Below, piece after piece: positions 1 through 7,443 of a DNA stretch of 64,000 nucleotides. The notes below the pieces were generated by a model, which searched no databases, was not told the origin of the DNA, and saw only the letters and a list, made by a program, of their open reading frames with translations. The DNA is from Prevotella sp. (GTDB lineage Bacteria > Bacteroidota > Bacteroidia > Bacteroidales > Bacteroidaceae), in assembly GCA_017410365.1 (NCBI GenBank), contig JAFQQY010000050.1, forward strand, positions 1 to 64,000, written 5' to 3'. Positions within the stretch are counted from its first letter, which is position 1, and each line of letters starts with the position of its first letter. The position numbers were made by a program, and so were the translations under genes.

Positions 1-33
1 AGCCATCTTATTGAAGATGTAAATAAAAACAGG

Positions 34-52
34 ACTTATTTCTGAAATAAGT
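34..52. repeat. Short perfect inverted repeat
   Basis: ACTTATTTC and GAAATAAGT pair perfectly around a single base. No strong T-run follows on the plus strand. On the minus strand a short T-run lies just beyond, so it may end a transcript coming from the uvrD side, but nothing upstream on that strand is a recognisable gene. The rest of 1-138 is AT-rich and shows no gene. Confidence 0.3.
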
Positions 53-138
53 AAAGATTCTCAGCATGTATAGAAATAAACTGTAAAGTAGTTCAGGTAA
101 TGAAGTAAAAAAGTGTCTAGTAAAATCAGGAAAAGACA

Positions 139-226
139 AATCGGCCCATTTACGGGTGCTAAGTGGCCCACTTACGACGGCAAAGTGGCGCATCGATATT
201 TTTAAGCGGTAAACAAGCGAAAAGTA
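139..226. repeat. 22-bp-period degenerate tandem array (copy A)
   Basis: Units begin at 139, 161, 183 and 205, exactly 22 bp apart. The first three share the pattern AA-nn-GGCCCA-n-TTACG, for example GGCCCATTTACG and GGCCCACTTACG; the fourth is weak. The array ends about 40 bp before the uvrD promoter. The same period and a related motif recur near 32.6, 32.9 and 56.2 kb. The period is not a multiple of three and no reading frame is involved. Confidence 0.6.
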
Positions 227-264
227 TATTGCCAGAAATATATTATTATGTCGCAATTAATTTG

Positions 265-272
265 TAACTTTG
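265..272 (+). promoter_or_regulatory. uvrD promoter -7 box (TAACTTTG), leaderless arrangement
   Basis: TAACTTTG matches the Bacteroidetes TAnnTTTG box exactly. It ends only 4 nt before the uvrD ATG at 277. At rnpB the RNA begins about 7 nt after the box, so transcription here would start at or inside the start codon and leave no 5' leader. Confidence 0.7.
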
Positions 273-276
273 CAGT

Positions 277-2646
277 ATGAATTTCTTAGAGCAACTTAAC
301 GAAAGTCAGCGCAATGCCGTGGAATACTGCGATGGTCCGCAACTGGTTATTGCCGGTGCCGGGTCTGGCAAGACACGCGTGTTGACTTACAAGATAGCAT
401 ACCTGTTGAAATGCAAGGGTCTTATGTCATGGAATATCCTGGCACTAACGTTTACCAACAAGGCTGCACGCGAAATGAAAGAGCGTATAACCAATATTGT
501 TGGCGACAACGATGCCAGGTATATCAACATGGGAACATTCCACTCGGTGTTTTCACGCATTCTGCATACCGAAGCGGCACACATCGGCTATGACTCGAAC
601 TTCACCATCTACGACCAATCGGATTCACGTTCGCTGATAAAAAGCATCATCAAGGACATGAAACTTGACGACAAGGTGTACAAGCCATCAACCGTGGCAG
701 ATACCATCAGCATGTCGAAAAACAAGTTGATTTCTGCACAGCAGTATGCCTCTAATGCACAACTTGTTCAGGCAGACGTGATGAGAAAAATGCCAGAACT
801 GCGCAACATCTATCTCAAATATGCCGAGAGATGCAAGACTTCGAATGCGATGGACTTCGACGACCTGTTGCTGAATACTTTTAAACTGCTTTCATCCAAC
901 GAAGAGATAAGGGCAAAATACTCACAGAGATTCACTTATATCTTAGTGGACGAGTATCAAGACACCAACTTTGCCCAGCAGGCTATTGTCACGTTGTTGG
1001 CTAAAGACCACAGGAGGATTTGTGTTGTTGGAGACGATGCCCAAAGTATATATAGTTTCCGTGGAGCAAATATCGATAACATACTAAAGTTTAATGATAT
1101 ATATCCAGAAGCGAAACTCTATAAACTGGAACAGAACTACCGCTCTACACAGAACATCGTAATGGCTGCTAACAGCTTGATTAAGCACAACCTATATCAG
1201 ATTCCGAAGAATGTTTATAGCAAAAAGGAATCAGGAAACAAACTTGTCTTGAAACCAGCGTATAGCGATAAGGAAGAGGCTATGATTGTTTGCAGAGACA
1301 TCAAGCGGTTAAGACGTTCGGAAGATTTCCGTTGGAATGACTTCGCTATTCTGTACAGAACCAATTCGCAGAGTCGTAGTTTTGAGGAATACATGCGTAA
1401 GGAGGCTATCCCATATCGCATTTACGGAGGACTTAGTTTCTATCAGCATAAGGAAATCAAGGATATTATTGCATATTACCGTGTTGTTTCCAATCCAAAT
1501 GATGAGGAAGCCATTAAGCGCATCATTAACTATCCGACAAGAGGAATAGGCGACACGACACTTTCTAAAATTGTTCAGACTGCCACCGACCATGGTGTTA
1601 GCTTGTGGCAGGTCATTTCACAATCTGCCTTCTACCCAATAAATGTGTCAAAAGCTACACTGAACAAGATTGAAAGTTTCAAATTGCTGATTGAAGGATG
1701 GATAGACCGTGCTGCAACTGACGATGCTTATACATTGGGCTACGACATAATAAAGGAGAGCGGAATAAGCAAAGAGATATACAGCGGCAAGGAACCGGAA
1801 GACTTGTCGCGACAGCAGAACGTTGAAGAGTTCCTTAGCGGTATGCAGGATTTTGTGGAAAGCCGTAAGGAAGAGGATATGGTCGACCACATCTATATGG
1901 CTGATTTTCTTCAGGAAATAGCCCTGTTGACTGATGTTGACAGCGACAATAATGGTGAGGATGATGCCAAGGTGGTGCTTATGACTATACATAGTGCCAA
2001 GGGACTGGAGTTTCCTGTGGTCTTCATCGTAGGTCTGGAAGAGAATATATTCCCGTCGCCAATGTCATGCAATACAGCTCGCGAACTGGAAGAGGAGCGT
2101 CGTCTGCTCTATGTTGCCATAACAAGAGCAGAGAAGCATTGCTTTCTGACATGTGCTCAAAACAGATTCAGATATGGTAGGGTAGAGTTTGACTCTCCTT
2201 CACGATTTATAAAAGAGATAGACCCTAGACTGATGACCGTTGAATCGGTAGGCAAGGAGTCGACAAACAGTTATTCTTCAAGCAGCGGCATGCGCTCTTC
2301 TGCTTATGGACCGTCAAACGAAAGGTTTGGACAAAGAAGCAACACTTTTAGCAGCAGACCTCAAGAGCAGGTAAGAACACAAGCAACACAACATTTCGGC
2401 GGTATAATAGGTGACGGAAGATTAAAACCGCTTTCATCAACAACTCGCATGTCTGCACCAAGTTCTGCAGGAAGCAACGATTCACTTGCCGTTGGTTCTG
2501 TGATAGAGCATCAGCGTTTTGGCATAGGTCGCGTGTTGAATATAGAAGGTACTGGCGAAAATAAAAAAGCCACCGTCGAGTTTCGAGTGGCTGGAACAAA
2601 ACAACTGCTGCTAAAGTTTGCCAAATACAAGGTCATTCAGCAATAG
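277..2646 (+). CDS. uvrD: UvrD/PcrA-type superfamily 1A DNA helicase
   Basis: ATP-dependent 3'-5' DNA helicase used in nucleotide excision repair and in clearing replication or recombination blocks in the cytoplasm. The 789-residue protein has the Walker A GAGSGKT at about residue 27, the motif II VDEYQDT at about 224, VGDDAQSIYSFRGA near 250, TIHSAKGLEFP near 570 and YVAITRAEKH near 611. A Ser/Gln-rich linker (about 660-735) leads to a C-terminal Tudor-like segment (HQRFGIGRVL) as in PcrA. The start at 277 fits the family N-terminus, and no other Met lies nearby. The promoter box is only 4 nt upstream. It is transcribed alone, and a hairpin terminator follows at 2680. Confidence 0.95.
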   Translation: MNFLEQLNESQRNAVEYCDGPQLVIAGAGSGKTRVLTYKIAYLLKCKGLMSWNILALTFTNKAAREMKERITNIVGDNDARYINMGTFHSVFSRILHTEAAHIGYDSNFTIYDQSDSRSLIKSIIKDMKLDDKVYKPSTVADTISMSKNKLISAQQYASNAQLVQADVMRKMPELRNIYLKYAERCKTSNAMDFDDLLLNTFKLLSSNEEIRAKYSQRFTYILVDEYQDTNFAQQAIVTLLAKDHRRICVVGDDAQSIYSFRGANIDNILKFNDIYPEAKLYKLEQNYRSTQNIVMAANSLIKHNLYQIPKNVYSKKESGNKLVLKPAYSDKEEAMIVCRDIKRLRRSEDFRWNDFAILYRTNSQSRSFEEYMRKEAIPYRIYGGLSFYQHKEIKDIIAYYRVVSNPNDEEAIKRIINYPTRGIGDTTLSKIVQTATDHGVSLWQVISQSAFYPINVSKATLNKIESFKLLIEGWIDRAATDDAYTLGYDIIKESGISKEIYSGKEPEDLSRQQNVEEFLSGMQDFVESRKEEDMVDHIYMADFLQEIALLTDVDSDNNGEDDAKVVLMTIHSAKGLEFPVVFIVGLEENIFPSPMSCNTARELEEERRLLYVAITRAEKHCFLTCAQNRFRYGRVEFDSPSRFIKEIDPRLMTVESVGKESTNSYSSSSGMRSSAYGPSNERFGQRSNTFSSRPQEQVRTQATQHFGGIIGDGRLKPLSSTTRMSAPSSAGSNDSLAVGSVIEHQRFGIGRVLNIEGTGENKKATVEFRVAGTKQLLLKFAKYKVIQQ

Positions 2647-2676
2647 CTTAACAGCAGAATAACGCATACAAGGAAA

Positions 2677-2808
2677 TTATAAAGCATCATCCTCAGGACG
2701 CTCCAAAGGGTGATGCTTTATTTTAGGCAAATGTTTTTTCTTTCTTAAATATGCTTCCTTTTTCTTTTCGTATTCCTCTTGGTGTCTCTCAAGAAAATTG
2801 TCTGCCAT
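2677..2808 (-). CDS. Small conserved Lys/Arg-rich protein (43 aa)
   Basis: The frame encodes 43 residues beginning MADNFLERHQEEYEKKKEAY and ending in RPEDDAL. It is very rich in Lys, Glu and Arg and predicted helical in its first half. It lies 18 bp downstream of the DUF4270 gene on the same strand, which suggests cotranscription. Short proteins beginning MADNFLE are known in Bacteroidales but have no assigned function. Its last codons overlap, in antisense, the hairpin that probably terminates uvrD. The codons make a sensible peptide, but a frame this short could still be spurious. Confidence 0.6.
   Translation of the reverse strand: MADNFLERHQEEYEKKKEAYLRKKKHLPKIKHHPLERPEDDAL
2680..2724 (+). 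terminator. Probable uvrD terminator, inside the antisense small gene
   Basis: TAAAGCATCA (2680-2689) and TGATGCTTTA (2711-2720) form a perfect 10-bp stem followed by TTTT. It lies 34 nt after the uvrD stop. The same DNA encodes the last 15 residues of the minus-strand small protein. Confidence 0.6.
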
Positions 2809-2826
2809 ATTTATAAAATAAGTAAT

Positions 2827-4284
2827 TTACTTGTTAAACTTATTGTAGATAACGCTGATGGTAACTGGCTTGTGGGTGTTTGCAGAACCGCCAACGAGTT
2901 TGGTACTCTTAAGCGACATCTCGTTCGACACGTTGGTTATTGAAGCAGACGCAGAAGAACTGTTGTAGCTTACAGAAACCGGTACCAGCACAACCTTGTT
3001 CCAATCTTTAGATGCAGTGCCATACAACTTTGCCTTATACATCTTAGATACCAAATTAGATATATTATTGTATGTGTATGTCTGGTATGATTTGTTGTAG
3101 ACAGCCAAATAAGACGACTTGTTGTCTGGCAGATTCTTGTTTTCAAAGTAGCTGTAAAGACTGTCTTTCGGAATCATCAACAGAGTTGTTGGTGCATTGA
3201 GTATGTTGCCTTCTTCACTGTTCATGTGGTTAAACACTATCTTTGCAGAACTTATAGTGTCGTTCTCATGACCTCTGTGAATAGCTTCAACAGGAAGTGT
3301 AACCTCTGTAAATATTCCTGCTGGAGTCTTCAGATAAGTACATGTATTGTCTTCTGCCAGTTTTTCTATGCTTTCCTTGTCGTTAGTAATGTAGGTTGTC
3401 TGCATTACCTCTTCTGTACCAGAAAGCAGCTTAGAACCTTTATATACAGAGTCGTTGCTGATGAATCTGTAGAACACAAGCAACTCTGCCATGTAAACCT
3501 CAGACATCACACCAATACCGTCGGTCGACTTTATATAAAAGCCTGGGCATACGTTGTGGGTGAAGTTATAAGAGTTCTTATAGTTATCCGGATTCTCATA
3601 ATACTTATGCATTATGTATGTTCCGTAGTTATTATAGCTCTTGCCATTCTTGTCGGTATATCTGTCATTCAGGGCAATAGATATGTTCTCCATATTCTTC
3701 TTGTCGACAATCATTGCTCTGGAACTGTCGCTGAGATTCAGGTCGACAACAGTATATGTCTTGTTCTTGCGAATGGCATTGTTGTCAGTTCTTAATATAT
3801 CGGCAGTTTCGGGATTGAAGTTTGTATAGTATGAGAATCCTTCTTCTATTGGTTTTGCCAATTCGTAAGCCGTGAGCTTCATCGGATTAAGCGAGTCGCC
3901 GATAGAAGAGTAGAAGTACAGCTGCAACCTACAAGAGTCGGCAATAATCTCGCCATTGGCGTTCTTGCTTACAATACTGTCGGCAGCAGGGAACTGAGGT
4001 GTATTATCGAATGATTCGAGTATAGCGAACTGTGTGGTAAAACTACTTGTAATGTAGGTGTTTGTTTCCGGATCCTTGATGTGGCCAAGATAGTTGTACT
4101 GGCTTCTTGACAGTATAGAATCAACTACAATAGACCTTGTCTCAACATTAAACGTGTCGGTAATAATCTCGAATCTGTCAGTTTCGTTGGTAAGTGAGTT
4201 ACCTATTGTATCTGTGGTATCATCACAAGAAGATATGAACATTAGAAACAATACCATACCTGCTAATAGTCTTGTTTTCATCAT
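2827..4284 (-). CDS. DUF4270 family lipoprotein
   Basis: 485-residue exported protein of unknown function. The N-terminus MMKTRLLAGMVLFLMFISSC is a lipoprotein signal peptide with a lipobox ending at Cys20, so the mature protein should be lipid-anchored. The body is rich in Ser, Thr, Tyr and Asn with predicted beta strands, as in the Bacteroidetes DUF4270 family. ATG codons at 4284 and 4281 are equally good starts. It lies about 70 bp downstream of the GT5-domain gene on the same strand. The order panC / GT5 domain / DUF4270 also resembles other Bacteroidales, though I could not check synteny. Confidence 0.8.
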   Translation of the reverse strand: MMKTRLLAGMVLFLMFISSCDDTTDTIGNSLTNETDRFEIITDTFNVETRSIVVDSILSRSQYNYLGHIKDPETNTYITSSFTTQFAILESFDNTPQFPAADSIVSKNANGEIIADSCRLQLYFYSSIGDSLNPMKLTAYELAKPIEEGFSYYTNFNPETADILRTDNNAIRKNKTYTVVDLNLSDSSRAMIVDKKNMENISIALNDRYTDKNGKSYNNYGTYIMHKYYENPDNYKNSYNFTHNVCPGFYIKSTDGIGVMSEVYMAELLVFYRFISNDSVYKGSKLLSGTEEVMQTTYITNDKESIEKLAEDNTCTYLKTPAGIFTEVTLPVEAIHRGHENDTISSAKIVFNHMNSEEGNILNAPTTLLMIPKDSLYSYFENKNLPDNKSSYLAVYNKSYQTYTYNNISNLVSKMYKAKLYGTASKDWNKVVLVPVSVSYNSSSASASITNVSNEMSLKSTKLVGGSANTHKPVTISVIYNKFNK

Positions 4285-4355
4285 TGAAGTTTTATAATCT
4301 TAATGATAGATGTTTATCCTAAAAATAATACTTATTTCAATATCCTTATGGCTAT

Positions 4356-5162
4356 TTACTCACCGCATATAGTGTCGTAGAACTGATTGTATGAATCGGC
4401 AAAGTCTTCACCTGGACATTTCAGCAGTAGGATATTCTTTGAATTGGCATAGTCAATCAAGTCTTGGCTTACTTCTCCAGTAGACTCGATAATGCCATCA
4501 GAATAATCAATTGCCAACTTTCCTAATTCCTCAAAATCAAAAACATCATTATAATCACTGAGCATGTCAGCTTTGATGTCGCGGAATTCAAGACATGTCT
4601 TGAAGTTATTGCCGAAATCTTTCTTTAAGTCCTTTGTAAAGAGAGATGTCACAACCTTTACATTGGCAAAAGAAGGTTCTTCCTTATAAGCCGTCTTGAT
4701 ATAGAATGGCACGACGCCGCTCATCCATCCTTGGCAATGAATGATGTCTGGTGTCCAACGCAGTTTCTTTACAGTCTCAAGTACGCCACGTGCAAAGAAG
4801 ATAGCACGTTCGCCATTGTCTGCATAGTCATCACCGTTCTCGTCGAATGACATCTGACGTTTTGTAAAGTAATCGTCGTTATCGATAAAGTAAACCTGTA
4901 TGCGGGTCGACTGTATTGAAGCGACCTTGATAATCAGTGGATGGTCTGTGTCATTGATAATAAGATTCATTCCCGACAAGCGGATAACCTCATGCAACTG
5001 TCCTCTGCGCTCGTTGATATTGCCCCACTTAGGCATAAAGGTACGAATCTCATGACCTTTGTCAAGCATAGCTTGAGGTAGCTTTTTGCCCATAACAGAC
5101 AATTCGGTTTCAGGTACGTAAGGGGTTATCTCTTGGTTAATGAATAATATTTTCTTTGCCAT
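4356..5162 (-). CDS. Stand-alone glycogen/starch synthase N-terminal (GT5) domain protein
   Basis: 268 residues resembling only the N-terminal Rossmann half (GT5 catalytic domain) of ADP-glucose glycogen synthase. The start MAKKILFINQEITPYVPETE resembles the GlgA KVLFVxxEVxPFxKxGG region, but the KxGG substrate motif is not intact. PDIIHCQGWMSGVVPFYIKT (about 135-155) matches the GlgA DVVHxHDWHT region. The C-terminal GT-B half is absent and the frame ends cleanly. I chose the ATG at 5162 over 5207 because the family begins there and the promoter box lies just upstream at 5183-5190. A full synthase activity is unlikely from this gene alone. Confidence 0.75.
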   Translation of the reverse strand: MAKKILFINQEITPYVPETELSVMGKKLPQAMLDKGHEIRTFMPKWGNINERRGQLHEVIRLSGMNLIINDTDHPLIIKVASIQSTRIQVYFIDNDDYFTKRQMSFDENGDDYADNGERAIFFARGVLETVKKLRWTPDIIHCQGWMSGVVPFYIKTAYKEEPSFANVKVVTSLFTKDLKKDFGNNFKTCLEFRDIKADMLSDYNDVFDFEELGKLAIDYSDGIIESTGEVSQDLIDYANSKNILLLKCPGEDFADSYNQFYDTICGE

Positions 5163-5182
5163 TTTCGTTTGATTTATAAATG

Positions 5183-5190
5183 CAAAGTTA
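5183..5190 (-). promoter_or_regulatory. -7 box (TAACTTTG) for the GT5-domain gene
   Basis: On the minus strand TAACTTTG ends 20 nt before the ATG at 5162. It lies downstream of the alternative in-frame ATG at 5207, which argues against that longer start. Confidence 0.6.
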
Positions 5191-5343
5191 CGAAATTTTT
5201 TTTTCAAATCCGAAAAAACCTTGATTTTTTCCTAAAAAGGAAGATTATTTGGCATATTTTTACTCTATTTTTTCATTATTTGGCAAAAATGTTGTTATTT
5301 TGCACCCGATTTCTAAAGACACGTAATTAACGTTTGTATAAAA

Positions 5344-6198
5344 ATGAAGGTAATTCATAGGATTGCAGAACTTCAGAATGAGTTGTTCGAATATCGTAAA
5401 CAAGGATTTCAGATAGGGCTTGTACCTACTATGGGTGCTTTGCATGAAGGACATGCATCATTGGTTAGATGCAGTGTCAAGCAAAACAGGATAACGGTTA
5501 TTTCGGTTTTTGTTAACCCAACACAATTCAATGATAAGAACGATTTGAAGAATTATCCGCGTACACTGGAGGCTGACTGCAAGCTTCTTAATGAATGTGG
5601 CGCTGATATTGTATTTGCCCCTTCGGTAGAAGAGATGTATCCGACACCAGACAACAGGCAGTTTGAATACGAACCTGTATCAACTGTGATGGAGGGGAAG
5701 CATCGTCCAGGCCATTTTAATGGTGTATGTCAGGTTGTAAGCCGTCTGTTCTATATTGTACGTCCACACCGTTCATACTTTGGTGAAAAAGACTGGCAGC
5801 AGATAGCTGTTATCAAGGCAATGGTAAAGCACTTGCAGTTGGATGTAGAAATCGTAGAATGTCCAATCATACGCGATGAAGACGGACTTGCTCGTTCAAG
5901 CAGAAACACTCTGTTGTCTCCATCTGAGCGTGCTATAGCACCAAACATATATAAGGTGTTGTCTGAAAGTATCGATTATGCCAAGAAGCATACCGTTAAG
6001 GAAACTCACGACTACGTTGTAGAAAGCATCAATGCCGTAGAAGGACTCGATGTTGAATATTTCTCTATTGTTGACGGCAATACACTTCAAGATGTTGAGT
6101 CATGGGAAGATTCTCCATACGTTGTGGGCTGTATAACTGTTTATTGCGGAAGTACACCGATTAGATTAATAGACCATATAAAGTACAAGGGATTATGA
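5344..6198 (+). CDS. panC: Pantothenate synthetase
   Basis: Condenses pantoate and beta-alanine with ATP to make pantothenate, the last step before CoA synthesis proper. The length of 284 residues is typical. [10 protein letters not shown] at residues 28-37 carries the ATP-binding HxGH-type motif. [15 protein letters not shown] and the SSRNTLLS segment (about 185) are the other family signatures. It overlaps panD by 4 bp (ATGA), so the two are translationally coupled. panB, which makes pantoate, lies 38 kb away at 44.0 kb. The upstream TTATTTTG near 5295 is a near-match to the -7 box. Confidence 0.96.
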   Translation: MKVIHRIAELQNELFEYRKQGFQIGLVPTMGALHEGHASLVRCSVKQNRITVISVFVNPTQFNDKNDLKNYPRTLEADCKLLNECGADIVFAPSVEEMYPTPDNRQFEYEPVSTVMEGKHRPGHFNGVCQVVSRLFYIVRPHRSYFGEKDWQQIAVIKAMVKHLQLDVEIVECPIIRDEDGLARSSRNTLLSPSERAIAPNIYKVLSESIDYAKKHTVKETHDYVVESINAVEGLDVEYFSIVDGNTLQDVESWEDSPYVVGCITVYCGSTPIRLIDHIKYKGL

Positions 6199-6539
6199 TG
6201 ATTGAAGTTTTAAAATCGAAACTGCATTGTGTTACAGTCACTGAGGCCAATCTCAATTATATGGGCAGCATCACCATCGACGAAGATCTGATGGATGCAG
6301 CAGGAATGATTGCCGGAGAAAAGGTACAGGTGGTTGACAATAACAATGGCGAGCGTTTTGAAACATACATTATAAAGGGTGAGCGTGGCTCTGGCTGCAT
6401 CTGTCTTAATGGTGCTGCAGCAAGAAAGGTGCAGGTTGGCGATGTTTGCATCATCATTTCTTATGCTCTCATGGATTTTGAAGAGGCGAAGACATTCAAA
6501 CCGTCTATCGTTTTTCCAAAAGAGGGTAATAAGCTATAA
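6195..6539 (+). CDS. panD: Aspartate 1-decarboxylase proenzyme
   Basis: Pyruvoyl enzyme making beta-alanine from aspartate for PanC. The 114-residue precursor contains YMGSITID. Self-cleavage is expected between Gly24 and Ser25, with Ser25 becoming the pyruvoyl group. [20 protein letters not shown] is the conserved C-terminal part. Start codons at 6195 and 6198 are both ATG. The first overlaps the panC stop as ATGA, which fits coupling. It is followed by a strong terminator. Confidence 0.95.
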   Translation: MMIEVLKSKLHCVTVTEANLNYMGSITIDEDLMDAAGMIAGEKVQVVDNNNGERFETYIIKGERGSGCICLNGAAARKVQVGDVCIIISYALMDFEEAKTFKPSIVFPKEGNKL

Positions 6540-6564
6540 GCAAATCAACACATTCATATATAAC

Positions 6565-6594
6565 GGCCAGACCAAATAAGTCTGGTCTTTTTTT
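6565..6594 (+). terminator. panCD rho-independent terminator
   Basis: CCAGAC (6567-6572) pairs with GTCTGG (6580-6585) around a 7-nt loop, extended by one G-C pair across a G-T wobble, then TTTTTTT. Confidence 0.85.
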
Positions 6595-6782
6595 AACCCA
6601 AATCGGTCATTTAGATTTTAGTGCGTTTGTCTTGTTATTTTGAGAAGATTTTTTATGTGTTCTAAAGGAGTATAGCGGGCTATACGACTGAAGAGACATG
6701 AAAAATATGCCAAAAAGAATAGACAAAAGTGCAAAAAGTATTTCTTAATACCACATTTACGGTCTAATGAGCTATTTGGGTT
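6595..6782. mobile_element. MITE-like element, copy 1 (188 bp, terminal inverted repeats)
   Basis: The element starts AACCCAAATCGGTCATTTAG, and the reverse complement of its other end reads AACCCAAATAGCTCATTAGA. It therefore has imperfect terminal inverted repeats of about 20 bp. A central perfect palindrome GTATAGC-GG-GCTATAC lies near 6670-6685. It carries no reading frame of note. A nearly identical copy in the opposite orientation lies at 32148-32336, and a remnant of one end at 42797-42825. It sits exactly between two convergent terminators. Confidence 0.75.
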
Positions 6783-6787
6783 AAAAT

Positions 6788-6820
6788 ATAAAAAAAGGCT
6801 GACTAAATGAATAGTCAGCC
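6788..6820 (-). terminator. Terminator of the methylmalonyl-CoA cluster
   Basis: On the minus strand GGCTGACTA (from 6820) pairs perfectly with TAGTCAGCC (to 6797) around a 6-nt loop, followed by TTTTTTT. It lies 25 nt after the biotin-carrier stop codon. Confidence 0.85.
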
Positions 6821-6844
6821 TGAATAGAATATAATACTGTTGAA

Positions 6845-7258
6845 TTATTCTATAATTACGAGTTCGTCACCCTCCATTACAGTTTCACCAGGTTGTACGC
6901 AAATGTCAACAATAGTACCAGATGTCTCGGCATCGATGTTATTGGCCATCTTCATAGCCTCAAGAATCAATACTGTCTGACCATCCTTAACACTGTCGCC
7001 AACTGCAACTTTCAGTTCTCTGATAACGCCAGGTAATGGGGCTTTAACTGCTGTGCGACCAGAAGTTACTGTTTTCTTAGATACTGGCTGAACCGCTGCT
7101 GCGCTTGCTACTGGTGCTGGAGCTGGAGCAACTTCTTCTTTCTCCATCTCAACACTATAACTCTCGCCATTAACTTCAACAGAAACAATGTTATCGTTTA
7201 TTTCACCGATACTCACTTCATATTTATTTCCGTTTATCGTATATTTATATTGCTTCAT
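6845..7258 (-). CDS. Biotin carboxyl carrier subunit of an acyl-CoA (de)carboxylase
   Basis: 137-residue carrier that shuttles CO2 on biotin. An N-terminal region (1-42) is followed by a Pro/Ala-rich linker (about 43-58) and a C-terminal biotinyl domain (about 68-137). The EAMKM motif is at 100-104, with Lys103 the biotinylated residue. It is the last gene of the epimerase-carboxyltransferase-small subunit-carrier cluster, so it most likely serves methylmalonyl-CoA decarboxylase (gamma subunit) or a propionyl-CoA carboxylase rather than fatty-acid AccB. The size and Ala/Pro linker favour the decarboxylase type. Confidence 0.88.
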   Translation of the reverse strand: MKQYKYTINGNKYEVSIGEINDNIVSVEVNGESYSVEMEKEEVAPAPAPVASAAAVQPVSKKTVTSGRTAVKAPLPGVIRELKVAVGDSVKDGQTVLILEAMKMANNIDAETSGTIVDICVQPGETVMEGDELVIIE

Positions 7259-7271
7259 ATCTTTTATGGTT

Positions 7272-7427
7272 TCATGGGTATTCAGTCATTGAAAGCGCAT
7301 AGCCATTCCACTGAGTCTGACGGTTCAATATAGTAATCTTGCCTGATTCAACATCATGCTTGTTGTTACCTTGAAACTCATGTAAAGCTAATGCTATAGC
7401 AGCATATACCTCATTTTTATTATTCAT
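7272..7427 (-). CDS. Small OadG/MmdE-like subunit (51 aa)
   Basis: A 51-residue protein starting MNNKNEVYAAIALALHEFQG, with HDVESGKITI in the middle. The pattern of an Ala-rich helix, then HD-ES-(G)-I-TI, resembles the C-terminal tail of OadG-type gamma subunits. It also resembles the small epsilon subunit (MmdE) of methylmalonyl-CoA decarboxylase, which helps assemble the complex. No membrane helix is present. It sits between the carboxyltransferase and carrier genes, 16 and 13 bp away. A longer frame through this region begins far inside the carboxyltransferase gene and is not real. Confidence 0.65.
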   Translation of the reverse strand: MNNKNEVYAAIALALHEFQGNNKHDVESGKITILNRQTQWNGYALSMTEYP

Positions 7428-7443
7428 AATTATAAATATTAGT

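Noticed and set aside
8-256. An 82-residue minus-strand frame at the window start
   Set aside because: It covers the 22-bp array and AT-rich spacer. Codon use and composition are unlike the neighbours, and no similar protein is recognised.
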